Of a DNA stretch of 64,000 nt, positions 30,109 through 40,994 are shown piece by piece. The position numbers and the translations under genes are program-made. The DNA is from Aralia elata (Eukaryota > Streptophyta > Magnoliopsida > Apiales > Araliaceae). The notes under the pieces were generated by a model. The model was not told the origin of the DNA. It was given only the letters and a program-made list of their open reading frames with translations, and searched no databases. The stretch covers positions 25,565,638 through 25,629,637 of the forward strand of contig CM068380.1 of assembly GCA_034770075.1 (NCBI GenBank), written 5' to 3'. Within the stretch, counting starts at the first letter, position 1. Each line of letters opens with the position of its first letter.

Positions 30109-31101
30109 TGATGAGTGATTTTTATACCTACGAATTGAGTACATTTTAGCTTAATAATTTGTGAGTTCTAAAGTATTTTAAGTTATTATTAGATATTTAT
30201 AGTATTTTTATGTTATTTTGTAGGAATAAGCAAGGAAATGCAATCCAGATATCTTTTGGAATAAGAATTTTTCCTTCCTTCTTTTATCTTTTTATTTTTA
30301 ATTCTTGGATGATGGTTTCCTTGTGGATTATGGATTTTATTTCAATCTTGAACTAATTTCTATTTAAGATTACAATGGATCTTAATGCGTAGCTTTTATT
30401 GATATGCTTCCTTGTTAATTATTATTGATTATTATCGCATTGTCTATTATGATTTGTGATTAATTGCTTAATTGTCTGATCAACAATTACCGTGATAATC
30501 TATATGAACTCAGGAGATGAAGTATAGATTTAGATCTGATCATAATAGCATGATTGTGTTTTCTGCATGGTGATGGAATTCATGATTTGTGTTTAGGATA
30601 ATGATATACCTTTACGACGCATGTAATCTAAAAGAGAACCTGAGCTTTAAATCCTTTTTAATTGTAATTCACATAGGGATATAGTGGATTAGTTAACTAA
30701 GGTGTTCACCTTAATTCTATCATCTTTGGATTTAAATTGATTCGTTTATGATACATCGGGAGATGGTCATAAATATTGATGAGTTCTTGATTAATAATCT
30801 GAAATAGTTAGCATAACTTAACATGAAGTGTATTAATTCAAATAAAACATTAAGAAAAATTGTAATTTTAAGCCTTTTATCTGAATTCGATTCTTGGTAG
30901 TTAGTAATTAGTTAGTTTAGTACTTTATTTTCAAATTTCAACAACTTTATCGACTTGTTTAAATAAAATTAATTTGATTATGAGTTAGCATTTGGTAATT
31001 ATTATTAGATAATTCTCTGTGGATTTGACACTTTCTTATCACTTTATTACTTGTGGACTGCGTATACTTGCGTATTTTGCTAGTGCAGATTTAGGTAAAC
31101 A
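30109..31101 (+). mobile_element. 3' LTR of old Athila
   Basis: 993 bp from TGATGAGTGATTTTTATACC to GGTAAACA. It lacks the GC-rich array of the young copy. The 3' junction runs into Tekay-like protease sequence on the opposite strand. Confidence 0.85.
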
Positions 31102-32797
31102 AAATCATTGACATGGGCTAAGAAAGCTTGACATCCATTTTTTAATAAACGAATAACTTTATGGTTAGAAATGACAGTTATTGATTTCAATGGTTTGGTT
31201 GTTTGAATTTGCATAATAGGCTGATTAGGAATATGAAAACTAACGACCTTACGAAAGCAATCAATTTTAGCATGATGGGTACTTAATCAATCAATTCCTA
31301 AAATCACATCAAATTCACGCATTTCTAAATAGATGAGATTAATAGGTAATGTGAGGCTGTTAATTTGGATCAAACAAGATTTATAAACAGTGGATGTAAT
31401 GAAGGTTTCTCCAAATGGAGTTTCAACAGATAAGTTAAAATCTTATTTTTCAGGAGTCAAGTTCAAACGTTGAGCACATGCAGGTGAAATAAAAGAGTGG
31501 GCAGAACTAGTATCTAATAAGGCATTGACTTCGCAAGAGTTTATGATTAGCTTACCGGTTATGACTTCATCTAGTTTCCACACCTTTTGGGAGGTTACGA
31601 CAAAAGCTTTCCCTTAAACTATATGCTTTGACTTATCCGTGACAGCCTTTGGTGTCATCATTACAGCTGGACTTGATTTTGTTACATGATAAAATCGAGT
31701 TATATGGCCTTCCTTTCCACAACTGAAACACACCTTGGATGACTGTGTACAGTTTGAGCTGATGTGTCCCTCCTGTCTGTACTTGTAACATATGACTGGT
31801 AGTCGTTCTCCTCCCCTTGAAACTAATGTTGATGCTGGTGCTGATGTCGGTGCCTTTCCATGGTCATTGTTGAATCTTCTCTTCTTGAAGTTGTTTCCAC
31901 TCGACTCACTTCTTCTATTATCTGGGCCAGGATTACCACCGAAGTGGATACCATTTCTGGCATGATGATTTCCTCCTCGCTGGTTCTCATTGTTCCGATG
32001 ATTGTTATCACTGTTACGATTATTATCGTAATTTCTCTCTCGTTGTCGGTCGTTGTTTCCTGGTTGTAATGTTTCTTTCTCTCGTTCTACCAATTGAGCC
32101 ACATCCACGACATCTAAATATAAACGAAGTTTATGAGAAATAAGATGTTGACGAATCTCAAATTTTAAACCTTGTAAGAACATTTGAGTCATGTGCTCTT
32201 CATTGTCCACCAAGTGGGGCGCAAATCGGGATAGCTCAGCAAATTTGGCCTCATACTACGAGACAACCATATTGTTTTGTTCTAACTTAATAAATTCCAC
32301 TTCCTTTATGTGGCAAATGCTCTCCGAAAAATATTTTTCATTAAACAGCTCTTGAAACTCTGCCCAAGACATTTCAAGTGCTAAGTGATGTGTACGCTTC
32401 ACTGATTCCCACCAGTGATCTGCTTCTCCTCGTAATATAAAGGTAGCAAAGGGAACCTTTTGATCACCAACGTAACGTAGTACATCAAATATCTTCATCA
32501 TTTGTTTGAGCCACTCCTCTGCTTTGAACGGGTCCGGCTTTTTGATAAATTCAGGTGGTCCTAACTCCTTGAACTGATTGGCAGTGACTATTCGTAAGTT
32601 ACCCGTATTTCCATCGGTATTATAAGTAGGAATTTCTCTCGCCTGGTTTTGCAAGAATTGCATAAAGTTCCTAAAAAACCATTATTTATCATGTTATTAG
32701 CAGCATGATTTTCTGAGTTTACAGCAAGATTATTTGTAACATCTTGATTCTCATTCATATTTGCCTCATAGTTCACCTCTTGATTTTCAGATGTCAT
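31102..32797 (-). pseudogene. Tekay-like gag-protease, broken
   Basis: Minus-strand ATG at 32797 (MTSENQEVNYEANMNENQDV). A frameshift near 32600-32660 is followed by the capsid part (PPEFIKKPDPFKAEEWLKQM, ADHWWESVK), a TAG stop at about 32256, then FAELSRFAPHLVDNEEHMTQ and an Asn/Arg-rich linker. Two zinc knuckles are each damaged by a Cys-to-Tyr change: CYKYRQEGHISSNC and CFSCGKEGHITRFY. Protease follows with ALLDTSSAHSFIS and more stops. It is cut at 31101 by the old Athila 3' LTR. The rest of pol is not in the window. Confidence 0.85.
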
Positions 32798-32981
32798 TCT
32801 GAAATGCGGCCACAAAATAAAAGTTAGATAAAGAACCTAATATGTCACTTTTTGTCTCTACAACCAAACTAACTAATTAAATAACAAAATTAGCTTCGAT
32901 AGGATACACTAGCGAAGGATTTTACTCGTTTCTCCCATCTTAGTTCTAATCCCAGATCTCAACCAGAGATCATATCCCTAA

Positions 32982-32993
32982 GCTCTGATACCA
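32982..32993 (-). promoter_or_regulatory. Primer-binding site, initiator tRNA-Met
   Basis: Minus-strand TGGTATCAGAGC, complementary to the 3' end of initiator tRNA-Met. It lies two bases from the end of the LTR at 32996, as in Tekay/Del and copia elements. Confidence 0.85.
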
Positions 32994-32995
32994 AC

Positions 32996-33200
32996 TGTGA
33001 CGCCCCCAAAATTGGGTCCACACAACATAATTTGAGTCACTAAAAGATAAACAACAAACTCATAATAATACAGTACCAATTACAACAACTCATTCTAAGT
33101 CTTCACTATAGTTATTGCTACACTATTTTACAACATAGTAAAGACTACTATAGTAACTATCTCGGACCATCACTCCATTCCCCGGCTAGTCTTAGCTACA
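32996..33200 (-). mobile_element. Tekay-like 5' LTR, part 1
   Basis: Minus-strand LTR end ...GGGGGCGTCACA at 32996. It continues up to the CTACA target site at 33196-33200, where the young Athila element inserted. The LTR resumes at 46350. Confidence 0.8.
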
Positions 33201-33659
33201 TGATGAGTGCGTTTTATACACACAATTTGGGTACTTTTGGCCTTGATAATTTGCAAGTCTTTAGGTACTTTATATGGTTTTTATGTAATTTTATCTTATT
33301 TCTACATAAATTAGTTTTTAGTTAATTTTACATGTTTTATGTTGCTTTGATGCATTTTTATTATGTTTGTAGGAATTGAAATAAAGACCGCTCGGATCGC
33401 CGTTTGTATTGACTAAATGTCCGTGCCCCGGACGTCTGTGCCCGAATGGTAGTATGATGGAAATTTACGCTTGGCGACGCTCGGTACTTATTTTGACAAC
33501 ATTTGGTGATTGGGCGTGCACGGCGTCGGAAAGCGTGCACGGCGTGCGGCGTCGGCCAAGCCACGTGGGCAAGCCCATGCCTAGATTTCCGTGCCCGGAT
33601 GATAACACGGTGAAAATTTATGTTTGGCGATGCTCGGGGCTTAATTTGATGACATTCGG

Positions 33660-34140
33660 AAGTTGGGCGTGCACGGCGTTGGGTTGCGTGCATGGCGTGC
33701 GGCGTTGACCAAGTCGCGGGCACGGCGTGCAGCAGGCGGGGCGCCAGCGTGCGGCCCAGGCGCTGGGCGCGGGCGCATGGGCGCGGGCGCATGGGCGCGG
33801 CGTGCGGGCGCGCGCTGGGCGTGTGGGCGCTGGGCGCTGGGCAGCCTCGGCGTTGGGCGCGCGCGCGCGCGCGTGGGGCTCGGCGGACTCGGCAGCTCGG
33901 CAGTTGGGCGTGTGGCCAGCGTGCGGCCCAGGCGCTGGGCGCGGGCGCGCGCGCTGGCGTGCGGGCGCGCGGCGCTGGCGTGCGGAGCGGCAGGCGTGGG
34001 GCCAGCGTGCGGCCCAGGCGCTGGGCGCGGGCGCGCGCGCTGGCGTGCGGGCGCGGGCGTGCGGGGCGGCAGTCGGGCGTGCGGCCCAGGCGCTGGGCGC
34101 GGGCGCGCGCGCTGGCGTGCGGGCGCGCAACGCCGTGCTG
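33660..34140. repeat. CpG-rich tandem array in 5' LTR
   Basis: Four copies of a unit of about 75-180 bp spacing centred on GCGGCCCAGGCGCTGGGCGC, linked by GGCGCGCGCGCTGGCGTGCG. It is nearly pure G+C in a strongly AT-rich region. Long Ala/Arg/Pro-rich frames in several phases are by-products of the repeat. Confidence 0.9.
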
Positions 34141-34216
34141 AGTGCGATCTGACACAACCATAGTGCGATCTGAGCTCCATTTTGTCCGATTTTGGCTAGG
34201 GTTTCTTGATGGAGGC

Positions 34217-34224
34217 TATAAATA
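34217..34224 (+). promoter_or_regulatory. TATA box of Athila 5' LTR
   Basis: TATAAATA about 75 bases downstream of the GC-rich array. The identical box in the 3' LTR is at 45213-45220. Confidence 0.7.
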
Positions 34225-35344
34225 ATATCTTCTAAGCTACATATCAGGTATCTAGAGAGAGGGAGGCTACAAAATACATCAACCAACAGAGCTCAAGGCT
34301 GCAAATCAAGCTAAATCAAGCCTAAAGCCAAGGAACTCAGTCAAGAAGAATTGCAAGGCCAAGGTGGAGAGTTGGAAACCATCAGCAACCAAAGGAACAC
34401 CAACTCAACAGCTCCAAAAGTGGTTTCATTTCTAGATTTCTATCTTCTTTGTAATTCGAATTTGACAATGTATCAATTGAAAATGATGTTTATTGTAGCT
34501 ATAATGAACTAACCTTCTATTCTAAGATTGCAATGGAACCCAACACTTAATTTGAATTGAATTCTCTCTCTATTGATTTTAGTTATGCATGTGTGAATTG
34601 ATTGTTATAACCTTTGCTTGGCCCGTAATTACCGTGGGAACCTATATGAACTTGACGAACGGATTATAGGTTAAGACCTAGTTATGATAACATGCGAAAG
34701 TATAGATTGTTGTGGGTTATTAATTGGATTAAGTGACGTGTGTCTTATTAATTATCTGCAATAATAGGTATCTTGATAGTAGTTGAGATAGATATATACC
34801 TAATTACCGCATGCAACCTATTGAGAATCTAGTCTTAATGACTTCCGACGTGAAAGTTGGTAATTGAAGGGAGGATTATTTAGATTTGGTGACACGTGTC
34901 TAGTAATCATTCCTAAAATTAGTCTCTTGATAGTGTATAGGATAGACATATACCTATACACCGCTTAGGAAGATTCGTGATTGACCATCGACAGAGGCTC
35001 TTATGTAGTTTTGACTTCTCGGTTGTCAATTCGTATGCTATAACTAAATGAAAAGAGAGAGTTAGGAGATTCAAATGACGTGTTGGGGGAAATTGTAATC
35101 TTAGACCCTCTTATCTTGATATTTTACCGCACTTTACTCATTATTTGACTTGTGAACTCAACCAATCAACAAATTATCAAATCTTCATTGTTTAAATTAG
35201 ATCAATTTGATAGACGATTGGTACTTGGTTATTATTTGTCACAATTCCCTGTGGGTTCGACTCATATCTTATCATATATTACTTGTTGACCGTGTATACT
35301 TGCACGTGTGTGTTTATCGATAGCTAAATCGACCAACAAGTTTT

Positions 35345-35362
35345 TGGCGCCGTTGCCGGGGA
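35345..35362 (+). promoter_or_regulatory. Primer-binding site, tRNA-Asp
   Basis: TGGCGCCGTTGCCGGGGA is fully complementary (18 of 18) to the 3' end of plant tRNA-Asp(GUC) with CCA. This is the characteristic Athila primer site, six bases after the LTR end. Confidence 0.95.
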
Positions 35363-35464
35363 ATTGTTTTCTAATAATTATACCAATATCAATTACATTC
35401 AACTTGGTCTCTTTTTAGACTTGTATATAATTTTCATTTTGTTTTGTAGGTATTCTTGATTTGT

Positions 35465-38400
35465 ATGCCACGCTCACGTGATCTTGAGTTAATTCCTTAC
35501 GATCCCGAGATCGAGAGAAATATTCGACGACTACGTAGAGAACGAGTTCGGGGTATACCCAATCAAGATACCATGGCTGAGGAGGAGCCTAAAACCTTGA
35601 GGGAGTACGCCTTGCCTCTTGTCACAGATTTGCACTCAAGCATTTCCAGGCCAGCCATTGAGGCCAATCACTTCGAAATTAAGCCCGGAACCATCCAAAT
35701 GGTTCAAAACTGTTTGCAGTTTGGTGGATTGCCCAATGACGACCCAAATGCTCATTTGGTGAGTTTTCTGGAAATTTGTGACACATTCAAGTACACTCAA
35801 GTGACTGATGATGCAATTAGACTCCGACTTTTTCCTTTCACACTCCGTGACAAGGCAAAGAGTTGGTTACATTCGCTCCCCTCGGGCTCAATTACTAAGT
35901 GGGATGACTTAGCCCAGAAATTTTTGGCAAAGTTTTTCCCACCCGCGAAAACTGCAAGATTGAGGAATGACATCACTTCGTTTGTTCAATACGATTCCGA
36001 GTCCTTGTATGAAGCTTGGGAAAGGTTCAAGGATCTAATTAGGAGATGTCCACACCATGGTTTGCCTCAATGGTTGCAAGTTGAGATTTTTTATAATGGG
36101 TTGACCAACGCCACTCGATCTAGTGTTGACGCAGCTGCAGGTGGTAGTTTAATGGGGAAGAATTTTGCGGAAGCCTACAAACTATTGGAAACCATGGCTG
36201 CAAATATTTATCAATGGCCTTCGGAGAGGAAAATGCCACCAAAGGCAGCAGGAAAATTTGAGGTGGATCATCTCACCTCAATTACCGCACAGTTGGCCGC
36301 ACTCACAAAGGAAGTGAAAAATTTAGGAACTCATTCTGTGCAGAGCATTTCTGAAACCTGTGAGTTGTGTGTTGGAAATCATCCTACCGAGCAATGCCCC
36401 ATCAATGCAGAATCCGTACAGTTCGTTGGTAATTACAATAGACAGCAAAACAACCCCCACTCCAATCACTACAATCCTGGATGGAAAAATCACCCAAATT
36501 TCTCATGGAGCAACAACAATAACACCCAAACCCAATATTCAGCTCCTAGGCATCAATATCCCCCAGGATTCCAAAATCAAACTCAATCACACCATCAAAC
36601 CCAATCACACCAACAAGCCCCAACCCCACCTTTGCCACAACAGGAGAAAAAGCCTAGTGGGGACGAGTTATTGGCTCAATTGGTTGCACAACATAGCGCT
36701 TCGATACGGAATATAGAGCTTCAGCTTGGGCAGATTGCAAGCGCCATGAATATCCGTCCCCCTGGTGCCTTACCTAGTGACACTGAAGTTAATCCGAAAA
36801 GAGATGGTAAGGAGCATTGCAAAGCTGTGACTTTGAGAAGTGGGAAGGAGCTACCAGAAGTTGTGAATGAGGTTCCAGCTGAAGCGATGGTTGAGGATGT
36901 GAATGGGGAGAAAGAGGAAGAAAAGAGAAAAGAAGAAGAAAAGGAAAAGGAGCCAGTGCCAAAACCAGCGGGGAGCAAGCAAGGCCCTATGTATCTACCA
37001 TGCCCGTTTCCACAACGTCAGCAGAAATTAAAGTTGGATAAGCAATTTTCTAAGTTCTTGGAGGTTTTCAAGAAATTGCACATAAACATCCCATTCGCTG
37101 AGGCATTGGAACAAATGCCTAGTTATGTGAAGTTCATGAAAGAAATCTTGTCGAGAAAGAGAAGGCTTGAGGAGTTTGAGACGGTGGCACTAACCGAAGA
37201 ATGTAGTGCTGTATTACAAAGGAAGTTACCACCAAAGTTGAAAGATCCGGGGAGTTTCACGATTCCTTGCACAATTGGTAACCAATTCTTTGGCAAGGCC
37301 CTATGTGATTTGGGGGCAAGCATCAATCTAATGCCACTCTCAATTTATCAACAGCTGGGATTAAGTGAGGCAAAACCTACAAATGTTACATTGCAACTTG
37401 CGGATAGGTCTCTCACATACCCAAGAGGCATAGTAGAAGATGTGCTTGTCAAGGTGGACAAGTTTATTTTTCCAGCGGATTTCATTGTCCTTGATTTCGA
37501 AGAAGACAGGGAGATACCTATCATCCTTGGGCGCCCATTCTTAGCCACAGGCAGAACTTTGATTGATGTGCAAAAAGGAGAGCTAACCATGCGTGTCCAA
37601 GACCAAGAGGTAACTTTTAACGTTTTTAAAGCAATGAAATTTCCTAATGTGCAGGATGAATGTTTCAGGATAGACTTGATTGACGAGGCGGTGGAAGAGG
37701 TGTTCACAGCAACATATGAAGTTGACCCTTTTGAAGAATTGCTAGGAGAATCACTTGAGAGTGAACCTCTATTTCCTAACGAAATGGTAAATGTGCTGAA
37801 TGTTCCCCCACGTTTTATCAAGTTTAAGCAACTATTTGAACCGTTAGATAGACCAAGCAGCTCCAGTACCATTGCAAAATCCTCATGGGAGGAGCCACCT
37901 ATTTTGGAGCTCAAACCATTGCCAATCCATTTGAGGTATGCTTATTTGGGTAATGCTAGTACTTTGCCTGTTATTGTGTCTGCTTCACTTGATGATGTGC
38001 AGGAAAACAAATTGCTAAGAGTGCTACGGGAATACAAAACAGCCCTAGGTTGGTCCATTGCCGACATCAAGGGAATTAGCCCCGCTTTTTGTATGCACAA
38101 GATCATATTGGAAGATGAGGCCAAACCTGTGGTTGAGCATCAGCGTAGATTGAACCCCGTCATGAAGGAGGTGGTCAAGAAGGAAATTATCAAATTGCTC
38201 GATGCCGGCATCATCTATCCCATTTCAGACAGTCCATGGGCCAGTCCAGTGCAATGTGTTCCAAAGAAGGGGGGCATGACAGTGGTATCTAATGAAAACA
38301 ACGAGTTGATCCCAACTAGAACTGTCACCGGATGGAGAGTTTGCATGGACTACAGAAGGTTGAACAAGACTACGTGCAAGGATCATTTTCCGCTCCCATT

Positions 38401-40807
38401 CATTGATCAAATGCTAGACAGGTTGGCGGGACATGAATTCTATTGTCTCTTGGATGGATATTCGGGCTACAACCAAATTGCCATTGCCCCCGAAGATCAA
38501 GAGAAAACGACGTTCACTTGCCCATATGGGACATTTGCTTTCAGAAGAATGTCATTTGGGTTATGCAACGCACCCGCCACCTTCCAAAGATGTATGATGG
38601 CTATATTCTCTGATATGGTTGAGCAAGGATTGGAGGTTTTCATGGACGATTTCTCGGTTTTTGGAGATTCATTCGACTTATGCCTAGAAAACCTTGTGAA
38701 AGTGCTGAAACGATGTGTTGAGACAAATTTGGTGCTTAATTGGGAGAAATGCCACTTCATGGTGCAAGAAGGGATTATTTTGGGGCATAGAGTATCTTCA
38801 AAGGGGCTGGAGGTTGATAAGGCCAAGATCGAGACCATTGAGAGGCTTCCTCCACCAACCAACGTCAAGGGAATCCGTAGTTTCCTTGGACATGCTGGAT
38901 TTTATAGGCGGTTTATCAAGGATTTCTCAAAAGTTGCAAAACCGCTGTGTAGTCTCCTTGAGAAAGACACTCCATTTGTCTTCGACCATGCTTGTCTTGA
39001 GGCTTTTGAGTTACTAAGGAAGAAGCTTGTAAGTACACCTATTATCGTGGCCCCATATTGGAACCTTCCGTTTGAATTGATGTGCGACGCTAGCGACTTT
39101 GCAATTGGTGCTGTATTGGGCCATCGCAAGGACAAGGTCTTTCATGTGATTTATTATGCTAGCAAGACACTAACTGGAGCTCAACTTAATTACACAACAA
39201 CAGAGAAGGAATTGCTTGCTATCGTGTATGCCTTTGACAAATTTCGTGCCTATCTCATTGGCACCAAGGTCATTGTGTACACGGACCATTCTGCCATTAA
39301 GTACTTAATAGCAAAGAAGGACGCAAAGCCACGCTTGATTCGATGGGTTTTATTGCTTCAAGAGTTCGATCTTGAGATTAGAGATAAGAAGGGAACCGAG
39401 AATCAAGTGGCGGATCATTTGTCTAGGCTGGAAAATGCAGACCATGAGGCGGGAGATGATGTCATGATTAATGAATATTTTCCGGATGAGCAACTTTTCG
39501 CCATCACACATGAGGTGCCATGGTATGCTGACTTTGTCAATTATGTGGTGAGCCATGTCCTACCACCCGAGCTGAGCTATCAACAAAAAAGGAAATTCTT
39601 GCACGATGTGAAGCATTATTTTTGGGATGAACCTTTTCTGTTTAAGCAATGTGCTGACCAACTGATCCGGAAGTGCGTACCTCAATCTGAGATGGAAAGT
39701 ATCTTGCAACATTGTCATGCCTCAGCTTTTGGTGGGCACTATGGCGGAGAAAGAACAGCGGCAAAGGTGCTTCAATCTGGTTTTTATTGGCCAACCCTGT
39801 TCAAGGACGCCCATGTGTTTGTGCTGAAATGCGATCGATGTCAAAGAGTAGGGAACATTTCCAGGCGTCATGAGATGCCACTAACCACAATCTTAGAGGT
39901 CGAGATATTTGACATCTGGGGTATCGATTTTATGGGCCCGTTTCCCTCTTCGTTCAACAATTTGTATATCATTGTGGCTGTAGATTACGTGTCAAAATGG
40001 GTTGAAGCAGCAGCGACACCCACCAATGATGCCAAAGTGGTGCTAAAGTTCCTTCGAAAAAATGTTTTCACAAGATTCGGAACTCCGCGTGCAATAATTA
40101 GCGATGAAGGGTCGCACTTTTGTAACAAGAACTTTAATGCCCTTCTTGCCAAATATGGGGTAACCCATAAAATTGCCACGGCCTATCATCCTCAAACAAG
40201 TGGTCAGGTGGAGGTATCCAATAGAGAGGTGAAAAGGATTTTAGAGAAGGTTGTCAACCCGGATAGAAAGGACTGGTCATTGAAGCTTGATGACGCCTTA
40301 TGGGCGTATAGGACGGCATACAAAACTCCAATCGGGATGTCACCATATCAGCTTGTGTATGGGAAAGCATGTCATCTACCGGTGGAACTTGAACACAGTG
40401 CTTATTGGGCCATCCGGAAGCTAAACTTTGATTTGAATGCCGCGGGAGAGAAACGCCTCTTACAACTCAATGAGATGGATGAGTTCCGTCTCCAGTCCTA
40501 TGAGAATGCAAAGCTCTATAAGGAGAGAGTCAAGAGGTGGCACGATAAGAAGATAATCGATCGGAAGTTTGAGGTTGGACAACCCGTCCTACTTTACAAC
40601 TCTCGGTTGAAGCTATTTCCCGGTAAACTCAAATCACGATGGTCAGGGCCATTCTATATCAATCATGTTTTCCCGCATGGTGCAATTGAACTGCGGGATG
40701 ATAAGACAAACCAATTGTTTAAGGTGAACGGACAAAGAATTAAGCACTATTGGGGTGGCGACATTGAACGCCAAAAGACCTCAATTAGTCTCGTCGATCC
40801 GAAATGA
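35465..40807 (+). CDS. Athila gag-pol polyprotein
   Basis: A single open frame of 1,780 residues from ATG at 35465 (MPRSRDLELIPYDPEIE). Domains in order: Gag capsid (about 70-210; FEICDTFKY-like SFLEICDTFKYTQ, AKSWLHSLPSGSI), a Cys/His nucleocapsid motif CELCVGNHPTEQC near 300, a Gln/Asn-rich linker and acidic Glu/Lys segment, aspartic protease near 613 (CDLGASINLMP), reverse transcriptase with VFMDDFSVFGDS near 1058, RNase H with MCDASDFAIG near 1205, and integrase from about 1415. Integrase has an HHCC zinc module (HCHASAFGGHYGGERT...CDRCQ) and a DDE core in GIDFMGPF, SDEGSHF and SNREVKRILEK. No stop, frameshift or active-site loss was seen, so it is probably functional. It makes the particle, cDNA and integration machinery. 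Gag and pol share one frame, so proteolysis rather than frameshifting separates them. Confidence 0.95.
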   Translation: MPRSRDLELIPYDPEIERNIRRLRRERVRGIPNQDTMAEEEPKTLREYALPLVTDLHSSISRPAIEANHFEIKPGTIQMVQNCLQFGGLPNDDPNAHLVSFLEICDTFKYTQVTDDAIRLRLFPFTLRDKAKSWLHSLPSGSITKWDDLAQKFLAKFFPPAKTARLRNDITSFVQYDSESLYEAWERFKDLIRRCPHHGLPQWLQVEIFYNGLTNATRSSVDAAAGGSLMGKNFAEAYKLLETMAANIYQWPSERKMPPKAAGKFEVDHLTSITAQLAALTKEVKNLGTHSVQSISETCELCVGNHPTEQCPINAESVQFVGNYNRQQNNPHSNHYNPGWKNHPNFSWSNNNNTQTQYSAPRHQYPPGFQNQTQSHHQTQSHQQAPTPPLPQQEKKPSGDELLAQLVAQHSASIRNIELQLGQIASAMNIRPPGALPSDTEVNPKRDGKEHCKAVTLRSGKELPEVVNEVPAEAMVEDVNGEKEEEKRKEEEKEKEPVPKPAGSKQGPMYLPCPFPQRQQKLKLDKQFSKFLEVFKKLHINIPFAEALEQMPSYVKFMKEILSRKRRLEEFETVALTEECSAVLQRKLPPKLKDPGSFTIPCTIGNQFFGKALCDLGASINLMPLSIYQQLGLSEAKPTNVTLQLADRSLTYPRGIVEDVLVKVDKFIFPADFIVLDFEEDREIPIILGRPFLATGRTLIDVQKGELTMRVQDQEVTFNVFKAMKFPNVQDECFRIDLIDEAVEEVFTATYEVDPFEELLGESLESEPLFPNEMVNVLNVPPRFIKFKQLFEPLDRPSSSSTIAKSSWEEPPILELKPLPIHLRYAYLGNASTLPVIVSASLDDVQENKLLRVLREYKTALGWSIADIKGISPAFCMHKIILEDEAKPVVEHQRRLNPVMKEVVKKEIIKLLDAGIIYPISDSPWASPVQCVPKKGGMTVVSNENNELIPTRTVTGWRVCMDYRRLNKTTCKDHFPLPFIDQMLDRLAGHEFYCLLDGYSGYNQIAIAPEDQEKTTFTCPYGTFAFRRMSFGLCNAPATFQRCMMAIFSDMVEQGLEVFMDDFSVFGDSFDLCLENLVKVLKRCVETNLVLNWEKCHFMVQEGIILGHRVSSKGLEVDKAKIETIERLPPPTNVKGIRSFLGHAGFYRRFIKDFSKVAKPLCSLLEKDTPFVFDHACLEAFELLRKKLVSTPIIVAPYWNLPFELMCDASDFAIGAVLGHRKDKVFHVIYYASKTLTGAQLNYTTTEKELLAIVYAFDKFRAYLIGTKVIVYTDHSAIKYLIAKKDAKPRLIRWVLLLQEFDLEIRDKKGTENQVADHLSRLENADHEAGDDVMINEYFPDEQLFAITHEVPWYADFVNYVVSHVLPPELSYQQKRKFLHDVKHYFWDEPFLFKQCADQLIRKCVPQSEMESILQHCHASAFGGHYGGERTAAKVLQSGFYWPTLFKDAHVFVLKCDRCQRVGNISRRHEMPLTTILEVEIFDIWGIDFMGPFPSSFNNLYIIVAVDYVSKWVEAAATPTNDAKVVLKFLRKNVFTRFGTPRAIISDEGSHFCNKNFNALLAKYGVTHKIATAYHPQTSGQVEVSNREVKRILEKVVNPDRKDWSLKLDDALWAYRTAYKTPIGMSPYQLVYGKACHLPVELEHSAYWAIRKLNFDLNAAGEKRLLQLNEMDEFRLQSYENAKLYKERVKRWHDKKIIDRKFEVGQPVLLYNSRLKLFPGKLKSRWSGPFYINHVFPHGAIELRDDKTNQLFKVNGQRIKHYWGGDIERQKTSISLVDPK

Positions 40808-40817
40808 TTGGGGAAGA

Positions 40818-40863
40818 GTCAGGCTGAAGACTCTAAATCAAGCGCTAAATGGGAGGCAACCCA
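40818..40863 (+). other. Post-pol conserved stem-loop block
   Basis: Eleven bases after the gag-pol stop: AGTCAGGCTGAAGACT, CAAGCGCT and AATGGGAGGCAACCCATT. The last can form a 6-bp stem with an AGGCAA loop. The same block follows pol in the old Athila (28748) with a compensated stem pair. Confidence 0.6.
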
Positions 40864-40994
40864 TTGTTTAGATTTAATTCATGAGTTGTTAAAAAAAAAA
40901 AAATTAGAAAAATATGATTTTTATCATTAATTGTTTCTAACTTTGTTAATTGTGTTGCTACGTGTAGGTATTTTCATCAAATTTTAGCATTTGA

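Larger units (their letters stand above)
22075..31101 (+). mobile_element. Old Athila-lineage retrotransposon
   Basis: 5' LTR remnant 22075-22760, decayed primer site 22767-22784, an inserted minus-strand LTR 22888-24520, broken gag-pol 24524-28550, a 3' non-coding region with a hairpin array, polypurine tract, and 3' LTR 30109-31101. Its 3' end cuts the protease region of the minus-strand Tekay-like element. The two LTR copies differ far more than those of the young element at 33201. Confidence 0.85.
33201..35338 (+). mobile_element. 5' LTR of young Athila
   Basis: 2,138 bp, TGATGAGTGCG...CGACCAACA. Contains a GC-rich tandem array (33660-34140), a tandem AGTGCGATCTGA pair (about 34139 and 34160), and a TATA box at 34217. 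The downstream U5 part, about 1 kb, resembles all other Athila LTRs in the window. Confidence 0.95.

Noticed and set aside
33618..34286. Long Ala/Arg/Pro-rich open frames in several phases on both strands (also 44280-45282)
   Set aside because: They are created by the CpG-rich tandem array of the Athila LTR. Stops are rare because the sequence lacks A/T, all phases are open, and the units repeat at DNA rather than protein level.
35465..40807. Endogenous plant pararetrovirus or other virus
   Set aside because: Domain order PR-RT-RH-INT, long LTRs, a tRNA-Asp primer site and a target duplication place it in the Ty3/Athila retrotransposons. No movement protein is present.
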